The notes: generated by a model from the sequence alone, not told the origin. Counted from the stretch's first letter, positions 14,837 to 23,301 are shown. The stretch: 27,598 bases of DNA from Chloroflexota bacterium (GCA_021796315.1 JAJYOH010000017.1:1-27598), one strand, 5' to 3'. Made by a program: numbers and translations.

Positions 14837-15352
14837 ATGATTATCTGCTCTAATTGCAAACACGCAAACATGTCTGGCGCATTGTTCTGCGCTGAATGCG
14901 GGGCACAATTGTCTAGCATGGATTCACTTACCACGCAGAATATTGCCACCGGTCAGGTAAAACAGGCGCTTGGAAAAAGAGTTCCGGTTTCAGTTCCGCC
15001 TCTTTCCTCAGTTGCGCTTAACGATTGGGTCACGCTCCATCTTATGGACACAGGCCAGGTGCTTCCGCTGGCCGAACGTAACGAGTTCACGCTTGGGCGC
15101 ATCAGCGAAGGCCAGCCCATCATGCCTGACGTCGATTTCTCGCCATATCAGGCGTATGCCAATGGCGTCTCGCGCCTGCACGCCGTTATCAAACGCGATG
15201 CCAGCCGCGTCCTGCTTATGGATTTAGGTTCATCCAATGGAACCTACGTAAATGGCAAACGGCTTGATCCCAATACCGAGCATGTCCTCAATAATGGCGA
15301 TGTAGTCGCCCTCGGTAAACTCAAAATGCAAGTTCTACTTAAAGCGTCTTAA
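14837..15352 (+). CDS. Zinc-ribbon FHA-domain phosphopeptide-binding protein
   Basis: This 171-residue protein starts with a zinc ribbon (Cys4-x-x-Cys7 and Cys18-x-x-Cys21), followed by a linker (25-60) and an FHA domain (about 64-170). The conserved FHA residues are present: GR at 87-88, S112-R-x-H115 and SSNGTYVNG at 132-140, so phosphothreonine recognition should be intact. It probably reads phosphorylation made by the module's kinase, or docks that kinase to clients. The Thr-rich linker (SLTTQNIATGQ) could itself be a phosphorylation site, which is inference. A good GGAGG site (GTGGAGGAATAACA) precedes the ATG, and the gap to the upstream stop is 2 bases. Confidence 0.92.
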   Translation: MIICSNCKHANMSGALFCAECGAQLSSMDSLTTQNIATGQVKQALGKRVPVSVPPLSSVALNDWVTLHLMDTGQVLPLAERNEFTLGRISEGQPIMPDVDFSPYQAYANGVSRLHAVIKRDASRVLLMDLGSSNGTYVNGKRLDPNTEHVLNNGDVVALGKLKMQVLLKAS

Positions 15353-15372
15353 ATAAAAAGGAAAGGTAAGTC

Positions 15373-15615
15373 ATGGCACATTCCGTGATCATTCATATTT
15401 CAGGGGAACAGGCTATTATGGGTGAGGTGGATGAACTCCCCAAACCAACCGACACGCTCCTGACTGTCAATAACCCGCGTTTGCGGGATGGCAAAGATAT
15501 TCAATATATCGAACATAATGCCATCAAAGTTATCTGGCCGATTGATAAGATTACGCTCATCGAGATTCTCGAGAGCGCAGATGAAGATAAGATCATCGGC
15601 TTCGTGAGGGAATAA
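15373..15615 (+). CDS. Small protein of unknown function (80 residues)
   Basis: I do not recognise this protein. It is 80 residues, soluble, acidic overall (many Asp/Glu in the C-terminal third), and looks like a small mixed alpha/beta or beta-barrel domain ([32 protein letters not shown]). A clear GGAAAGG ribosome site precedes the ATG, and the response-regulator gene starts one base after its stop. That spacing and the absence of stop codons or frameshifts support a real gene. Its place between the FHA and response-regulator genes suggests that it is part of the module, perhaps a binding partner or modulator. Confidence 0.8.
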   Translation: MAHSVIIHISGEQAIMGEVDELPKPTDTLLTVNNPRLRDGKDIQYIEHNAIKVIWPIDKITLIEILESADEDKIIGFVRE

Positions 15616-15616
15616 C

Positions 15617-16357
15617 ATGCCGCAGGAAGAACATCTGCACCTTCGGGAAGAGTTCGAGCGCCGCCGTATCCTCGTTGTGGATGACGAGGAACGCATGGTA
15701 CGTTTTATCCGCATGAACCTGGAGCACGATGGTTTCCAGGTTATGGAAGCCTTTAACGGCAAGCAGGCCATTGATAAGCTGCGCGATACTCCCGATGTGA
15801 TCCTGCTGGATGTGATGATGCCCGACATTGACGGCTTCGAAGTGCTGGAAACCATCCGTGAAGTCAGCAATGTGCCGGTCATCATGCTTACCGCCAAAGG
15901 CGAGGAAGATGACCGCGTGCGTGGCCTTGAGTTGGGCGCAGACGATTATGTCACCAAGCCGTTCAGCCCGCGTGAATTGGTCAGCCGCGTCAAAGCAGTG
16001 TTGCGCCGCACCGAAGGTGCCAGCGGTTCGATGCACGGTCTGATCGAGGTGGATGAACGCCTGAAGATCGACTTCGACCGCCGTGAAATTTGGCTGGAAG
16101 GCAAACTCGTCAAACTGCGCCCCACCGAATACCGTCTGCTGTTTCATTTGGTGCAGAATGCAGGCTGGGTCGTCTCGCACGACCAACTGCTTCAAAAAGT
16201 TTGGGGTTACGAATATCGCGACGAGCCGCATTATGTAAGGTTGTATATCAATTATCTGCGCCAAAAGCTGGAGAAGGACCCCGCCGACCCGAAATATATT
16301 TTGACCGAGCGCGGCGTGGGTTATAGGTTTGTGGATTTCCGCCGCGAAAAAGCATAA
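15617..16357 (+). CDS. OmpR/PhoB-family response regulator
   Basis: This 246-residue protein has a receiver domain (about 16-130) with acidic pocket D22-D23, phospho-acceptor D65 ([11 protein letters not shown]), T92 and K114 (VTKPF). A winged-helix DNA-binding domain follows (about 145-243; [39 protein letters not shown]). A ~15-residue charged extension precedes the receiver. No histidine kinase is encoded nearby, so phosphorylation must come from elsewhere, or the regulator may instead be controlled by the Ser/Thr kinase of the same operon. It is the last gene before a strong terminator and is the transcriptional output of the block. Confidence 0.95.
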   Translation: MPQEEHLHLREEFERRRILVVDDEERMVRFIRMNLEHDGFQVMEAFNGKQAIDKLRDTPDVILLDVMMPDIDGFEVLETIREVSNVPVIMLTAKGEEDDRVRGLELGADDYVTKPFSPRELVSRVKAVLRRTEGASGSMHGLIEVDERLKIDFDRREIWLEGKLVKLRPTEYRLLFHLVQNAGWVVSHDQLLQKVWGYEYRDEPHYVRLYINYLRQKLEKDPADPKYILTERGVGYRFVDFRREKA

Positions 16358-16364
16358 TGTATTC

Positions 16365-16399
16365 AGCAGGGGCACAGCGACGCTGTGCCCCTGCTTTTT
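16365..16399 (+). terminator. Strong rho-independent terminator of the module
   Basis: A perfect 14-base stem, agcaggggcacagc (16365-16378) and its complement (16382-16395), has a 3-base loop and runs into TTTTT (16395-16399). It lies 8 bases after the response-regulator stop. A second T-run in a 14-bp tandem copy (ttttataatcccc, 16396-16422) follows. Confidence 0.92.
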
Positions 16400-16422
16400 A
16401 TAATCCCCTTTTTATAATCCCC

Positions 16423-16451
16423 TTGTCATACCATTCCCTCTCGGCTATACT
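16423..16451 (+). promoter_or_regulatory. Promoter of the NarL-type regulator gene
   Basis: TTGTCA (16423-16428), a 17-base spacer and TATACT (16446-16451) match the housekeeping consensus at 5/6 positions each. Transcription would start near 16458, leaving a 25-nt leader with GGAGG at 16467-16471. That site is 12 bases from the ATG, longer than usual. Confidence 0.7.
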
Positions 16452-16483
16452 CTTTACGGACATTTTGGAGGAACAAATTCCCC

Positions 16484-17143
16484 ATGGCAAAACAAAGAAT
16501 TATATTGGTAGACGATCACGAAGTAGTTCGTTTGGGCCTGAAGTCTCTCCTCGAACGCCATCCCCAGTTTGACGTTGTGGGAGAGGCAGGGTCAGCCCGT
16601 GAGGCCATTGAGCAGACTGCGTTGCTCAGGCCTGAAGTCGTCGTGATGGATATTCGCCTGCCCGGCACATCTGGCATCGAGGCTTGCGAAGAAATCGTCA
16701 CTAAATTCCCCGGCACAAAAGTAATCATGCTGACCTCGTATGCCGAGGATGAAATGCTCTTCTCAGCCATCCGCGCTGGAGCCTCTGGCTACATTCTGAA
16801 ACAGATCGGAAGCGACGATCTCATCAAGGCCCTGGAAGCTGTCAGCCGCGGCGAGGCGCTTTTGGATCCAGCTGTGACCCAGCGCGTTTTTCAGGAAGTC
16901 CGCCGCGCGGTCAAGGAAGAGGAAGCGTCAGCTTTTGCCCATCTCAGCCAGCAGGAAAAACACGTTCTTCTGTTGGTCTCGGAAGGCAAGACCAATCGCG
17001 AGATCGCGAAAAATCTTTTCCTTGGCGAGGGCACGGTGCGCAACTATGTCTCGAGCATTCTCTCGAAACTGGGCGTGAACAACCGCGCCGAAGCCGCGGC
17101 ATATGCTGTCGAACATAATTTGCGCGAATACATTTCCACGTAA
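16484..17143 (+). CDS. NarL/FixJ-family (LuxR-type) response regulator
   Basis: This 219-residue protein has a receiver domain (3-120) with D10-D11, phospho-acceptor D56 (VVMDIRLPG), T84 and K106. A LuxR-type helix-turn-helix follows (about 150-212; [22 protein letters not shown], then [17 protein letters not shown]). It resembles the DevR/DosR type in size and receiver-output layout. It is a single gene with its own promoter between two terminator-like regions. No cognate histidine kinase is nearby. The targets cannot be predicted. Confidence 0.95.
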   Translation: MAKQRIILVDDHEVVRLGLKSLLERHPQFDVVGEAGSAREAIEQTALLRPEVVVMDIRLPGTSGIEACEEIVTKFPGTKVIMLTSYAEDEMLFSAIRAGASGYILKQIGSDDLIKALEAVSRGEALLDPAVTQRVFQEVRRAVKEEEASAFAHLSQQEKHVLLLVSEGKTNREIAKNLFLGEGTVRNYVSSILSKLGVNNRAEAAAYAVEHNLREYIST

Positions 17144-17302
17144 GTTTTTCGTCCAGCAGGCATAATAAAAGTGAACGGGAAACAGGTGCCCGATGTGAAA
17201 TTGTTTAAGAAAATACGATTTCGCTTGATTTTAGGGAACCGGCCATCGGTGCAAAGCCTGTCCGAGTTCATTGCGCAAAAATCATCCCGTTCTGTCTGAC
17301 TT

Positions 17303-17860
17303 ATGCTGTCGTTTCCACCATTCACTGATGGCGTTGTTACCCTGCGTCCGCTTCGCGCTGATGACATATCATCCATGTATGAGGCAATCTGCGAATCGCT
17401 GGCCGAACTCAAACCCTGGATGTCGTGGGCGCACAATGATTATCAACGCAAAGAAACGCAGGATTGGGTCATTGTTTCGCAGGCACGCTGGGCGGATGGT
17501 ACATACTACGGCTTTGCGATTACCGATGCCCACCGCCATATTTTTCTCGGCAGTTGCAGTCTCAGTCACATCCACCCCTTGTATCGTTTCTGCAATTTAG
17601 GCTACTGGATCCGCACCACACAGCGTGGACGAGGATTTGCCGGACGCGCTGCCCGATTGGCAGCCCGCTTCGCATTTGAACGGGTCGGGCTGGTCCGCAC
17701 CGAGATCGTCATCTCGACTGATAACGTTGCCAGCCAGCGCGTGGCGGATAAAATTGGAGCACATCGTGAGGGGATTTTGCTCAACCGGATGGTGATCCGC
17801 GACCAGGTCCACGATGCGGTTATGTATTCGCTTCTTCCCTCAGACTTTGGCAGGGCGTGA
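17303..17860 (+). CDS. RimJ/RimL-type GNAT acetyltransferase
   Basis: This 185-residue protein has the layout of ribosomal-protein or amino-acid N-acetyltransferases of the RimJ/RimL group. It begins with a beta strand, VTLRPLRADD, then GFAITDAHRHIFLGSCSL, NLGYWIRTTQRGRGFAGRAARL (the acetyl-CoA loop, R-G-R-G-F-A), and RTEIVISTDNVASQRVADKIGAHREG (the terminal motif with Asn-x-x-S/A-x-x-V/A). It spans nearly the whole domain and nothing else. The acceptor could be a protein N-terminus, an amine or an antibiotic. No clear ribosome site precedes ATG 17303. The 160-base leader shows no convincing promoter. Confidence 0.85.
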   Translation: MLSFPPFTDGVVTLRPLRADDISSMYEAICESLAELKPWMSWAHNDYQRKETQDWVIVSQARWADGTYYGFAITDAHRHIFLGSCSLSHIHPLYRFCNLGYWIRTTQRGRGFAGRAARLAARFAFERVGLVRTEIVISTDNVASQRVADKIGAHREGILLNRMVIRDQVHDAVMYSLLPSDFGRA

Positions 17861-17908
17861 ACCTGCCACTTTGGGCTGGCTCCCCGTTTATAATCGGGGA
17901 TACACCTT

Positions 17909-19114
17909 ATGAAGATTCTTCTCATCAACCAGGCCTTCGTCTCTCCCGACGAACCCGGCCATACCCGCCATTTTGAACTCGGACAATATCTCAAAAAGCA
18001 TGGACATGAATTGGCGATCGTCGCCAGCAATGTCAATTATCAGACGGGACAAAACACAAGCCAGAATGTTGAAGAAAATATAGATGGGATACGAGTCTTG
18101 CGCTCGTATATTTATCCAACGTTGCATCGCAGTTATTTTTGGCGGACGATTTCCTTTTTCAGCTTCATGTTCAGTTCCATCTGGACATCATTGAAGGTCA
18201 AAGACGCTGATCTGATCATGGGCACCACGCCGCCCATCTTTCAAGCTTTATCCGCCTGGTTCGTAGCCTTTTTGCTTCGGAAACCTTTTCTGCTCGAAGT
18301 GCGTGACCTGTGGCCGGAATTTGGAATTGGCATGGGTGTTCTCAAGAATCCAATTTTGATTTTTCTCGCTCGCTGGCTTGAAAGCTTCTTGTATACGCGT
18401 GCCACGCACATCCTTGTCAATTCACCCGCCTATGTTGAGTATCTCCAAAGTAAAGGCGTGCCGAAAAAGAAAATTACGTTCATCGCCTACGGCACCGATG
18501 TGGATATGTTCACGCCAGAGATGGATGGTTCACACGTGCGCGAGAAATTCGGATTGCAAAATAAATTTGTTGTGTTGTATGCCGGGGCGCTTGGACAGGC
18601 CAACGATATCTACACCGTCCTGCGCGCCGCCGAACGATTATGTAACGAGAAAAGAATTCGCTTCGTTTTATTTGGCGATGGGAAAGAACGCGCTCAACTT
18701 CAAGCAGAAACCGAACACAAAAAATTATCGAACGTGATTTTTGCGGGTGTCTGTCCCAAAAAAGAAATGCCGGGCGTTCTTGCCGCCTCGGACGTTTGTC
18801 TCGCCATTCTTCAGGATATTCCCATGTTTCGCACCACGTATCCGAATAAAGTCTTTGATTACATGGCAGCCGGACGCGCCACCGTGCTGGTCATTGACGG
18901 CGTGATTCGCAGCGTCATCGAAGAATCAGGCGGCGGAATTTTCGTCCAGCCTGGGAACGACGAAATGCTGGCAAAGACAATTTTGGAAATGGCAAATGAT
19001 CCTCAACGCATAAAAAAAATGGGCGCGTCTGCGCGGGAATATCTGGTGAAAAATCTGGATCGTCGCGATAAATTAGATGAGACTTTAAAACTTCTCCAGA
19101 GTCTGACCGCATGA
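17909..19114 (+). CDS. GT4-family glycosyltransferase (WbuB-like)
   Basis: This 401-residue protein is a GT-B fold glycosyltransferase. The N-terminal Rossmann domain shows MKILLINQAF, the GHTRHFELGQYL loop, and PFLLEVRDLWPE. The C-terminal donor-binding domain shows YAGALGQANDIYTVL, FAGVCPKKEMPGVLAASDV and PNKVFDYMAAGRATV, which is the nucleotide-sugar site region. Similar proteins (WbuB, WcaI type) add sugars such as N-acetylfucosamine to undecaprenyl-linked intermediates during O-antigen or capsule synthesis; the exact sugar is unknown. It starts a four-gene cluster and overlaps the next gene by ATGA (19111-19114). Confidence 0.88.
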   Translation: MKILLINQAFVSPDEPGHTRHFELGQYLKKHGHELAIVASNVNYQTGQNTSQNVEENIDGIRVLRSYIYPTLHRSYFWRTISFFSFMFSSIWTSLKVKDADLIMGTTPPIFQALSAWFVAFLLRKPFLLEVRDLWPEFGIGMGVLKNPILIFLARWLESFLYTRATHILVNSPAYVEYLQSKGVPKKKITFIAYGTDVDMFTPEMDGSHVREKFGLQNKFVVLYAGALGQANDIYTVLRAAERLCNEKRIRFVLFGDGKERAQLQAETEHKKLSNVIFAGVCPKKEMPGVLAASDVCLAILQDIPMFRTTYPNKVFDYMAAGRATVLVIDGVIRSVIEESGGGIFVQPGNDEMLAKTILEMANDPQRIKKMGASAREYLVKNLDRRDKLDETLKLLQSLTA

Positions 19115-19977
19115 AAGTTTTTGTAACTGGCGCAACCGGCTTCACCGGTTCGCGCACCGTTCCACTTTTGCTCGCGCAGGGTTTTGATGTGCGTTGCCTG
19201 TATCGCGCAGACAGCGACCGCAGTGCTTTGCCTCAGCCTGAGATCGAATGGGTTTTGGGTGATGTGTCGAACCGTCCGGCGCTGGGTAATTCGATGAAGG
19301 GCGCTCAGGCCCTGGTCAATATTGCCTCGTTGGGATTTGGTCACGCCGATTCGATCCTCGGCGCCGCACAGGATGCCGGAATCCACCGCGCGGTCTTCGT
19401 CAGCACGACGGCCATCTTCACGCAATTGAACGCGCGCAGCAAAGCGGTGCGCCTTGCAGCGGAGGAGTCCGTCCAAAAAAGCAAGTTGGATTTTACGATC
19501 CTGCGCCCCACGATGATCTATGGCAGTAAACGAGACCGGAATATTTTTCGTCTCATTCGCTGGCTTCGCACATTTCCGATATTCCCGATTTTCGGGAACG
19601 GCGAATATTTACAGCAACCAATTTTTGTGGACGATGTGGCGCAAGCCATCGCGCGTTGCTTGAAAAATGATTCGACGATTGGAAAAAGCTATAACATCGC
19701 GGGGCAGTCGCCGCTTTCATACAATCAGGTGATCGACACGATTGCCGCGCAGATGAACAAACGCATTTGGAAAATTCATGTTCCATCCACGCCGGTGGTT
19801 TCTTTGATGAAGTTTTTTGAACGAATTCACATTCCGCTTCCGATTAAATCCGAGCAGGTCTTGCGTTTGAACGAAAATAAGAATTTTGACTATGCCGAAG
19901 CGCAAAAAGATTTTGATTTTCAGCCACGCTCTTTTGCCGAGGGAATTCAGCTAGAATTAAAAGATGGGCCTCGATGA
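19111..19977 (+). CDS. Atypical SDR NAD(P)-dependent epimerase/dehydratase-like protein
   Basis: This 288-residue protein has the Rossmann nucleotide-binding loop GATGFTGS (7-14), the acidic DVSNRPAL segment, and the conserved RPTMIYG and GNGEYLQQPIFVDDVAQAI motifs of extended/atypical SDRs. The catalytic Y-x-x-x-K is not evident: the corresponding VSTTAIFTQLNARSKAVR stretch has no Tyr. It may therefore bind NAD(P)H without typical epimerase chemistry, or use other residues. ATGA overlap with the upstream glycosyltransferase gene indicates coupling. The role in nucleotide-sugar or lipid-linked sugar modification is inferred from its neighbours. Confidence 0.8.
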   Translation: MKVFVTGATGFTGSRTVPLLLAQGFDVRCLYRADSDRSALPQPEIEWVLGDVSNRPALGNSMKGAQALVNIASLGFGHADSILGAAQDAGIHRAVFVSTTAIFTQLNARSKAVRLAAEESVQKSKLDFTILRPTMIYGSKRDRNIFRLIRWLRTFPIFPIFGNGEYLQQPIFVDDVAQAIARCLKNDSTIGKSYNIAGQSPLSYNQVIDTIAAQMNKRIWKIHVPSTPVVSLMKFFERIHIPLPIKSEQVLRLNENKNFDYAEAQKDFDFQPRSFAEGIQLELKDGPR

Positions 19978-19989
19978 ATAAAAATTTGA

Positions 19990-20070
19990 ACACAAAGGGA
20001 ACAACGGACTCGAAGGAAAACGCGCAAATAGAGTTCTTTTCCCTTTGTGTACTTCGTGTCCTTTGTGTTT
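19990..20070. repeat. CACAAAG-type inverted repeat upstream of the WecA-like gene
   Basis: The segment acacaaaggga (19990-20000) pairs exactly with tccctttgtgt (20040-20050), and a second copy of the arm (tcctttgtgttt, 20059-20070) follows. The word cctttgtg...cttcgtg is typical of a dispersed intergenic repeat. A related element lies at 21127-21179 on the other side of the same gene. Confidence 0.5.
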
Positions 20071-20099
20071 GATTTTGTGAAAATAGAAATGCAAATTCC

Positions 20100-21119
20100 A
20101 TGACTTTGAAAATCATCATTTTCATTTCCCTGACCGTCATCTCATACATTGGCGTGTACTGGCTGCGGCAATGGCTGCAACAACGCCAGATCATGGACAA
20201 TCCCAATCAGCGTAGTTCGCACTCGGTTCCCACTCCGCGCGGCGGCGGCTGGCTGATTGTTATTTTGACGTTGCTCACAGTTTTGACCTTTGCCATTGCC
20301 ACCCAAAAATGGAATCAAAGTTTGGTCTATGTCGGCGTTGGGACTTTTGTGGCGTTCATTGGCTGGCGGGATGATGTCAGCTCGCTCTCGGCTGGCTTTC
20401 GATTCTTGATGCAGGGCATTGCAGCCGGGCTCATTGTTCTCTTCATTGGATATTTTCATTCCGTCACCATTCCGCTTATCGGTGAACTTTCGTTTGGCTT
20501 TCTCGGAATCCCGATCACACTTTTATGGATCGTCGGCCTGACCAATGCCTACAATTTCATGGACGGCATCGACGGCATCGCCGGCGGCATTGCATTGGCT
20601 GGCGGTTTGGGCTGGATGGTCGTCTCTTCCATTCACGGCGCATTTCAAAACAGCGCGGCCTTTTGGGTTGGGCTTTCCATTGCTGCCAGCAGTCTCGGTT
20701 TTCTCGGACACAATTGGGCGCCTGCCAAAATTTTTATGGGCGACGTCTCCAGCACGTTCCTGGGTTTTAGTTTTGCTGTTTTGCCATTGATGTCATCGGC
20801 TGGCGGTGATGCATTACTGCTCGGCACGATCATCATGTGGACCTTCATCATGGATGCGGGAATTACTTTTCTCGTTAGATTTTATAAACGCGAAAAAGTT
20901 TTTTCCGCACATCGTTCACACTTGTATCAACGATTGGTGATCGATGGACATAAACCTGCGACGGTCAGTGCGCTCTACATCTTTTTGACTCTCTTCGCAT
21001 CCTTCCTCGCTTTTGGCTGGATTCGCGGATTTGAATTTATCCCCGCCCTGATTCTTTTCGGCCTGCCGCTCATCTGGATAATTCTCTCCATTTACGCGGC
21101 CCGCAAAAGTCATGGCTAA
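20100..21119 (+). CDS. Polyprenyl-phosphate sugar-1-phosphate transferase (WecA/MraY family)
   Basis: This 339-residue protein has about ten hydrophobic segments and the family's cytosolic motifs: the basic loop with NPNQRSSHSVPTPRGGG (34-50), DD at 91-92, NAYNFMDGIDG (149-159), FMGDVSS (212-218), Asp252, and HRSHLYQRL (271-279). These enzymes attach a sugar-1-phosphate, commonly an N-acetylhexosamine, from a UDP donor to undecaprenyl phosphate at the membrane and so start O-antigen or capsule synthesis. WbpL/WbcO-type members have this size and HRSHLYQRL motif. Its position beside a GT4 and a polysaccharide lyase fits. A repeat flanks the gene on each side. Confidence in family is high; the donor sugar is open. 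Confidence 0.92.
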   Translation: MTLKIIIFISLTVISYIGVYWLRQWLQQRQIMDNPNQRSSHSVPTPRGGGWLIVILTLLTVLTFAIATQKWNQSLVYVGVGTFVAFIGWRDDVSSLSAGFRFLMQGIAAGLIVLFIGYFHSVTIPLIGELSFGFLGIPITLLWIVGLTNAYNFMDGIDGIAGGIALAGGLGWMVVSSIHGAFQNSAAFWVGLSIAASSLGFLGHNWAPAKIFMGDVSSTFLGFSFAVLPLMSSAGGDALLLGTIIMWTFIMDAGITFLVRFYKREKVFSAHRSHLYQRLVIDGHKPATVSALYIFLTLFASFLAFGWIRGFEFIPALILFGLPLIWIILSIYAARKSHG

Positions 21120-21126
21120 AAATTCG

Positions 21127-21179
21127 CCACGAAGACACGAAGCCTCGAAGAAAAATATTTGTGTCTTTGTGCCTTGGTG
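21127..21179. repeat. CACGAAG-type imperfect inverted repeat
   Basis: The stretch ccacgaagacacgaagcct (21127-21145) pairs imperfectly with gtgtctttgtgccttggtg (21161-21179), about 12 matches in the first 15. It fills the 79-base gap between the WecA-like and lyase genes and is related to 19990-20070. It carries no T-run. Confidence 0.5.
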
Positions 21180-21198
21180 ACTTCATGGTAATTCTAAA

Positions 21199-23301
21199 AT
21201 GATTGCCAAATTTCGCACGCTCATTTCACTTTACCGCCACTTTGGCCTGCGCTGGCTTTTATTTCGATTCTTTTACGCGCTTCGACTTCGCACTGGGATC
21301 ATTCGTTTACAAATGCCCGCCTGCGAATGGACGGATAAACCGTTATCCCGCTGGCTCAAAGCTGGGATTCCATCCGAGCCGCAGACTTACGCCGCGTGGC
21401 GCGCTAAAAATTCACCGTCTTTCTTTTTTGATTCAATCGAATCTTTCCCCAATGATATTTCCTGGGATGCCAAAATTGCAGTCGCAGAAGCCGGGAAGAT
21501 TCTGTCAGGCGAAATAAAATTCTTCGAATATAAATTTGAAAAAGTCGGCTTTCCTCCCGATTGGTTTTTAGACCCTGTTTCAGGAATTCGACTCCCACCT
21601 GATAAGCACTGGTCCCAAATCCCGGATAATGGCGAACCCGACATCAAATTTATTTGGGAGGCCAGCCGCTTCAACATGGTCTATGCTCTCGTCCGTGCCT
21701 ATGCTCACAGCCGCGACGAAAGATTTGCCGAAGCTTTTTGGTCCATGGTTGAAGATTGGGCGGAGAAAAACCCGCCGATGCGTGGTCCCAACTGGATGGA
21801 CGGCCAGGAAATTTCCCTGCGGCTTATGGCCTGGTGTTTTGGATTCTATGGATTCAAAAATTCCGCCGCATCCACGCCTGAGCGCATTGCAAGGTTTACA
21901 ACCATCGTTGCCGCTTTTGCTGAACGGATTTTTCAAAATGTGGATTACGCCATTTCGACGCGCAGCAATCACACCGTCAGCGAAGCGTTTGGATTGTGGC
22001 TGGTCGGTTGTCTTTTTCCAGAGATAAAAAATTCCGGGAAATATTTTTCGTTCGGCAGAAAGCTTTTAGAGCATGAAGCCGCCACGCAGATATTTTCGGA
22101 CGGCGCTTACTCGATGTATTCGCTGAATTATCAGCGCTTCATTCTCCAAATTTATTTTTACGCACTGCGCCTTGGTGAATTAAATCAAGCGCCTTTTTCA
22201 GACGCTGCTTACCAGGCGATTTCCAAGTCAATGGATTTTCTCTATCAACTCATCGAGCCAACCACCGGCCAGATGCCGGTCTTTGGTTCCAACGATGGCG
22301 CGCTGGTTTCGCCGCTGACAAATTGCGACTTCACCGATTATCGTCCGTTGCTGCAAGCCGGATATTATCTAATTCACAAAAGGCGTCTCTTTGAAAATGG
22401 CGCATGGGATGAAGCGCTTTTCTGGTTATTCGGCGCCGATGCTTTGCAAAGCGACATCGAGAAAATTTCTCAAACGAATCAAAGTTTCGAAAAGGGCGGC
22501 GTTTATATTTTGCGGGGCAACGAAAGTAAGGTCATTGTTCGCTGCGTAAATTTTCGATCCCGCCCCTCGCACGCCGACCAGCTTCACGTCGATCTTTGGA
22601 TGCGGGAAAAAAATATTGCCATCGACGCGGGCACGTATCTTTACAACGCGCCCGGCATCTGGCGCAACGGCCTCGCACGAACATCAGTCCATAACACGGT
22701 CACGGTGGACGACCGGGATCAGATGACAAGCCTCAGCCGCTTCACGTGGATTAATTGGGCGCAGGGCCGGACGCTGCAAACCGCCTCATCCGCGGCGTCA
22801 AGCTGGCGCGGCACACACGAAGGCTATCTCCGTCTGACAGATCCCGTGCGCCACACCCGCTCGGTGCTTTCGCTCGGCGGCAACCGCTGGCTGGTCGTTG
22901 ACCACCTCGATGCAAAGCAAATCCACCGTTATCGCCTTCACTGGTTACTTGACGATTTTTCCTATACAGAAAATTCAGAACAAAATTCGATTCTTTTGCG
23001 CACCGACCCCGCAGACATTCAAGTTCGCGCCGGCATGTTGACTGGAAATTCAACATTCTCCATCGTCCACGCTGATGCGAACAGCGCTCGCGGCTGGCGC
23101 TCGCTTTATTATGGGCAGAAACAACCGGCCATTTCTCTCGCGCTGGAAGCGAATCAAGCCCGGGCCTGCTTCTGGACTTTCTTTGGGCATGAAAATGATC
23201 TGGTGGAATTAAAAGAACATCACCTGGATATTGTCACACAAAGCTGGCGCGCTAAAGTATATCTTTCCAATGCCATCCTGGCCGAGAAAACTTCAGCCTG
23301 A
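21199..23301 (+). CDS. Heparinase II/III-family polysaccharide lyase
   Basis: This 700-residue protein has the two-domain architecture of heparinase II/III-like lyases. The N-terminal alpha/alpha-toroid (about 95-440) contains the catalytic-type RSNHTVSEAFG motif (Asn255-His256) and YSLNYQRF. The C-terminal beta-sandwich contains SHADQLHVDLW (about 455) and IAIDAGTYLYN, then RTSVHNTVTVDDRDQ (about 490-505). Such enzymes cleave uronic-acid-containing polysaccharides by beta-elimination. No signal peptide is apparent: the first 30 residues are basic and aromatic. It may act on a polymer in or from the cell envelope, or use a non-classical export route. It closes the polysaccharide cluster and ends in front of a hairpin. 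Confidence 0.85.
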   Translation: MIAKFRTLISLYRHFGLRWLLFRFFYALRLRTGIIRLQMPACEWTDKPLSRWLKAGIPSEPQTYAAWRAKNSPSFFFDSIESFPNDISWDAKIAVAEAGKILSGEIKFFEYKFEKVGFPPDWFLDPVSGIRLPPDKHWSQIPDNGEPDIKFIWEASRFNMVYALVRAYAHSRDERFAEAFWSMVEDWAEKNPPMRGPNWMDGQEISLRLMAWCFGFYGFKNSAASTPERIARFTTIVAAFAERIFQNVDYAISTRSNHTVSEAFGLWLVGCLFPEIKNSGKYFSFGRKLLEHEAATQIFSDGAYSMYSLNYQRFILQIYFYALRLGELNQAPFSDAAYQAISKSMDFLYQLIEPTTGQMPVFGSNDGALVSPLTNCDFTDYRPLLQAGYYLIHKRRLFENGAWDEALFWLFGADALQSDIEKISQTNQSFEKGGVYILRGNESKVIVRCVNFRSRPSHADQLHVDLWMREKNIAIDAGTYLYNAPGIWRNGLARTSVHNTVTVDDRDQMTSLSRFTWINWAQGRTLQTASSAASSWRGTHEGYLRLTDPVRHTRSVLSLGGNRWLVVDHLDAKQIHRYRLHWLLDDFSYTENSEQNSILLRTDPADIQVRAGMLTGNSTFSIVHADANSARGWRSLYYGQKQPAISLALEANQARACFWTFFGHENDLVELKEHHLDIVTQSWRAKVYLSNAILAEKTSA

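Noticed and set aside
15593..16375. 260-codon minus-strand frame over the OmpR-type regulator
   Set aside because: It is antisense to an unambiguous response regulator and its end lies in the terminator stem.
17881..17900. Hairpin tccccg/cgggga before the GT4 gene, read as a terminator or -10
   Set aside because: The stem is only 6 bp with no T-run, and TATAAT in its loop lacks a -35 at a usable distance. It may affect translation, but the evidence is too thin to list.
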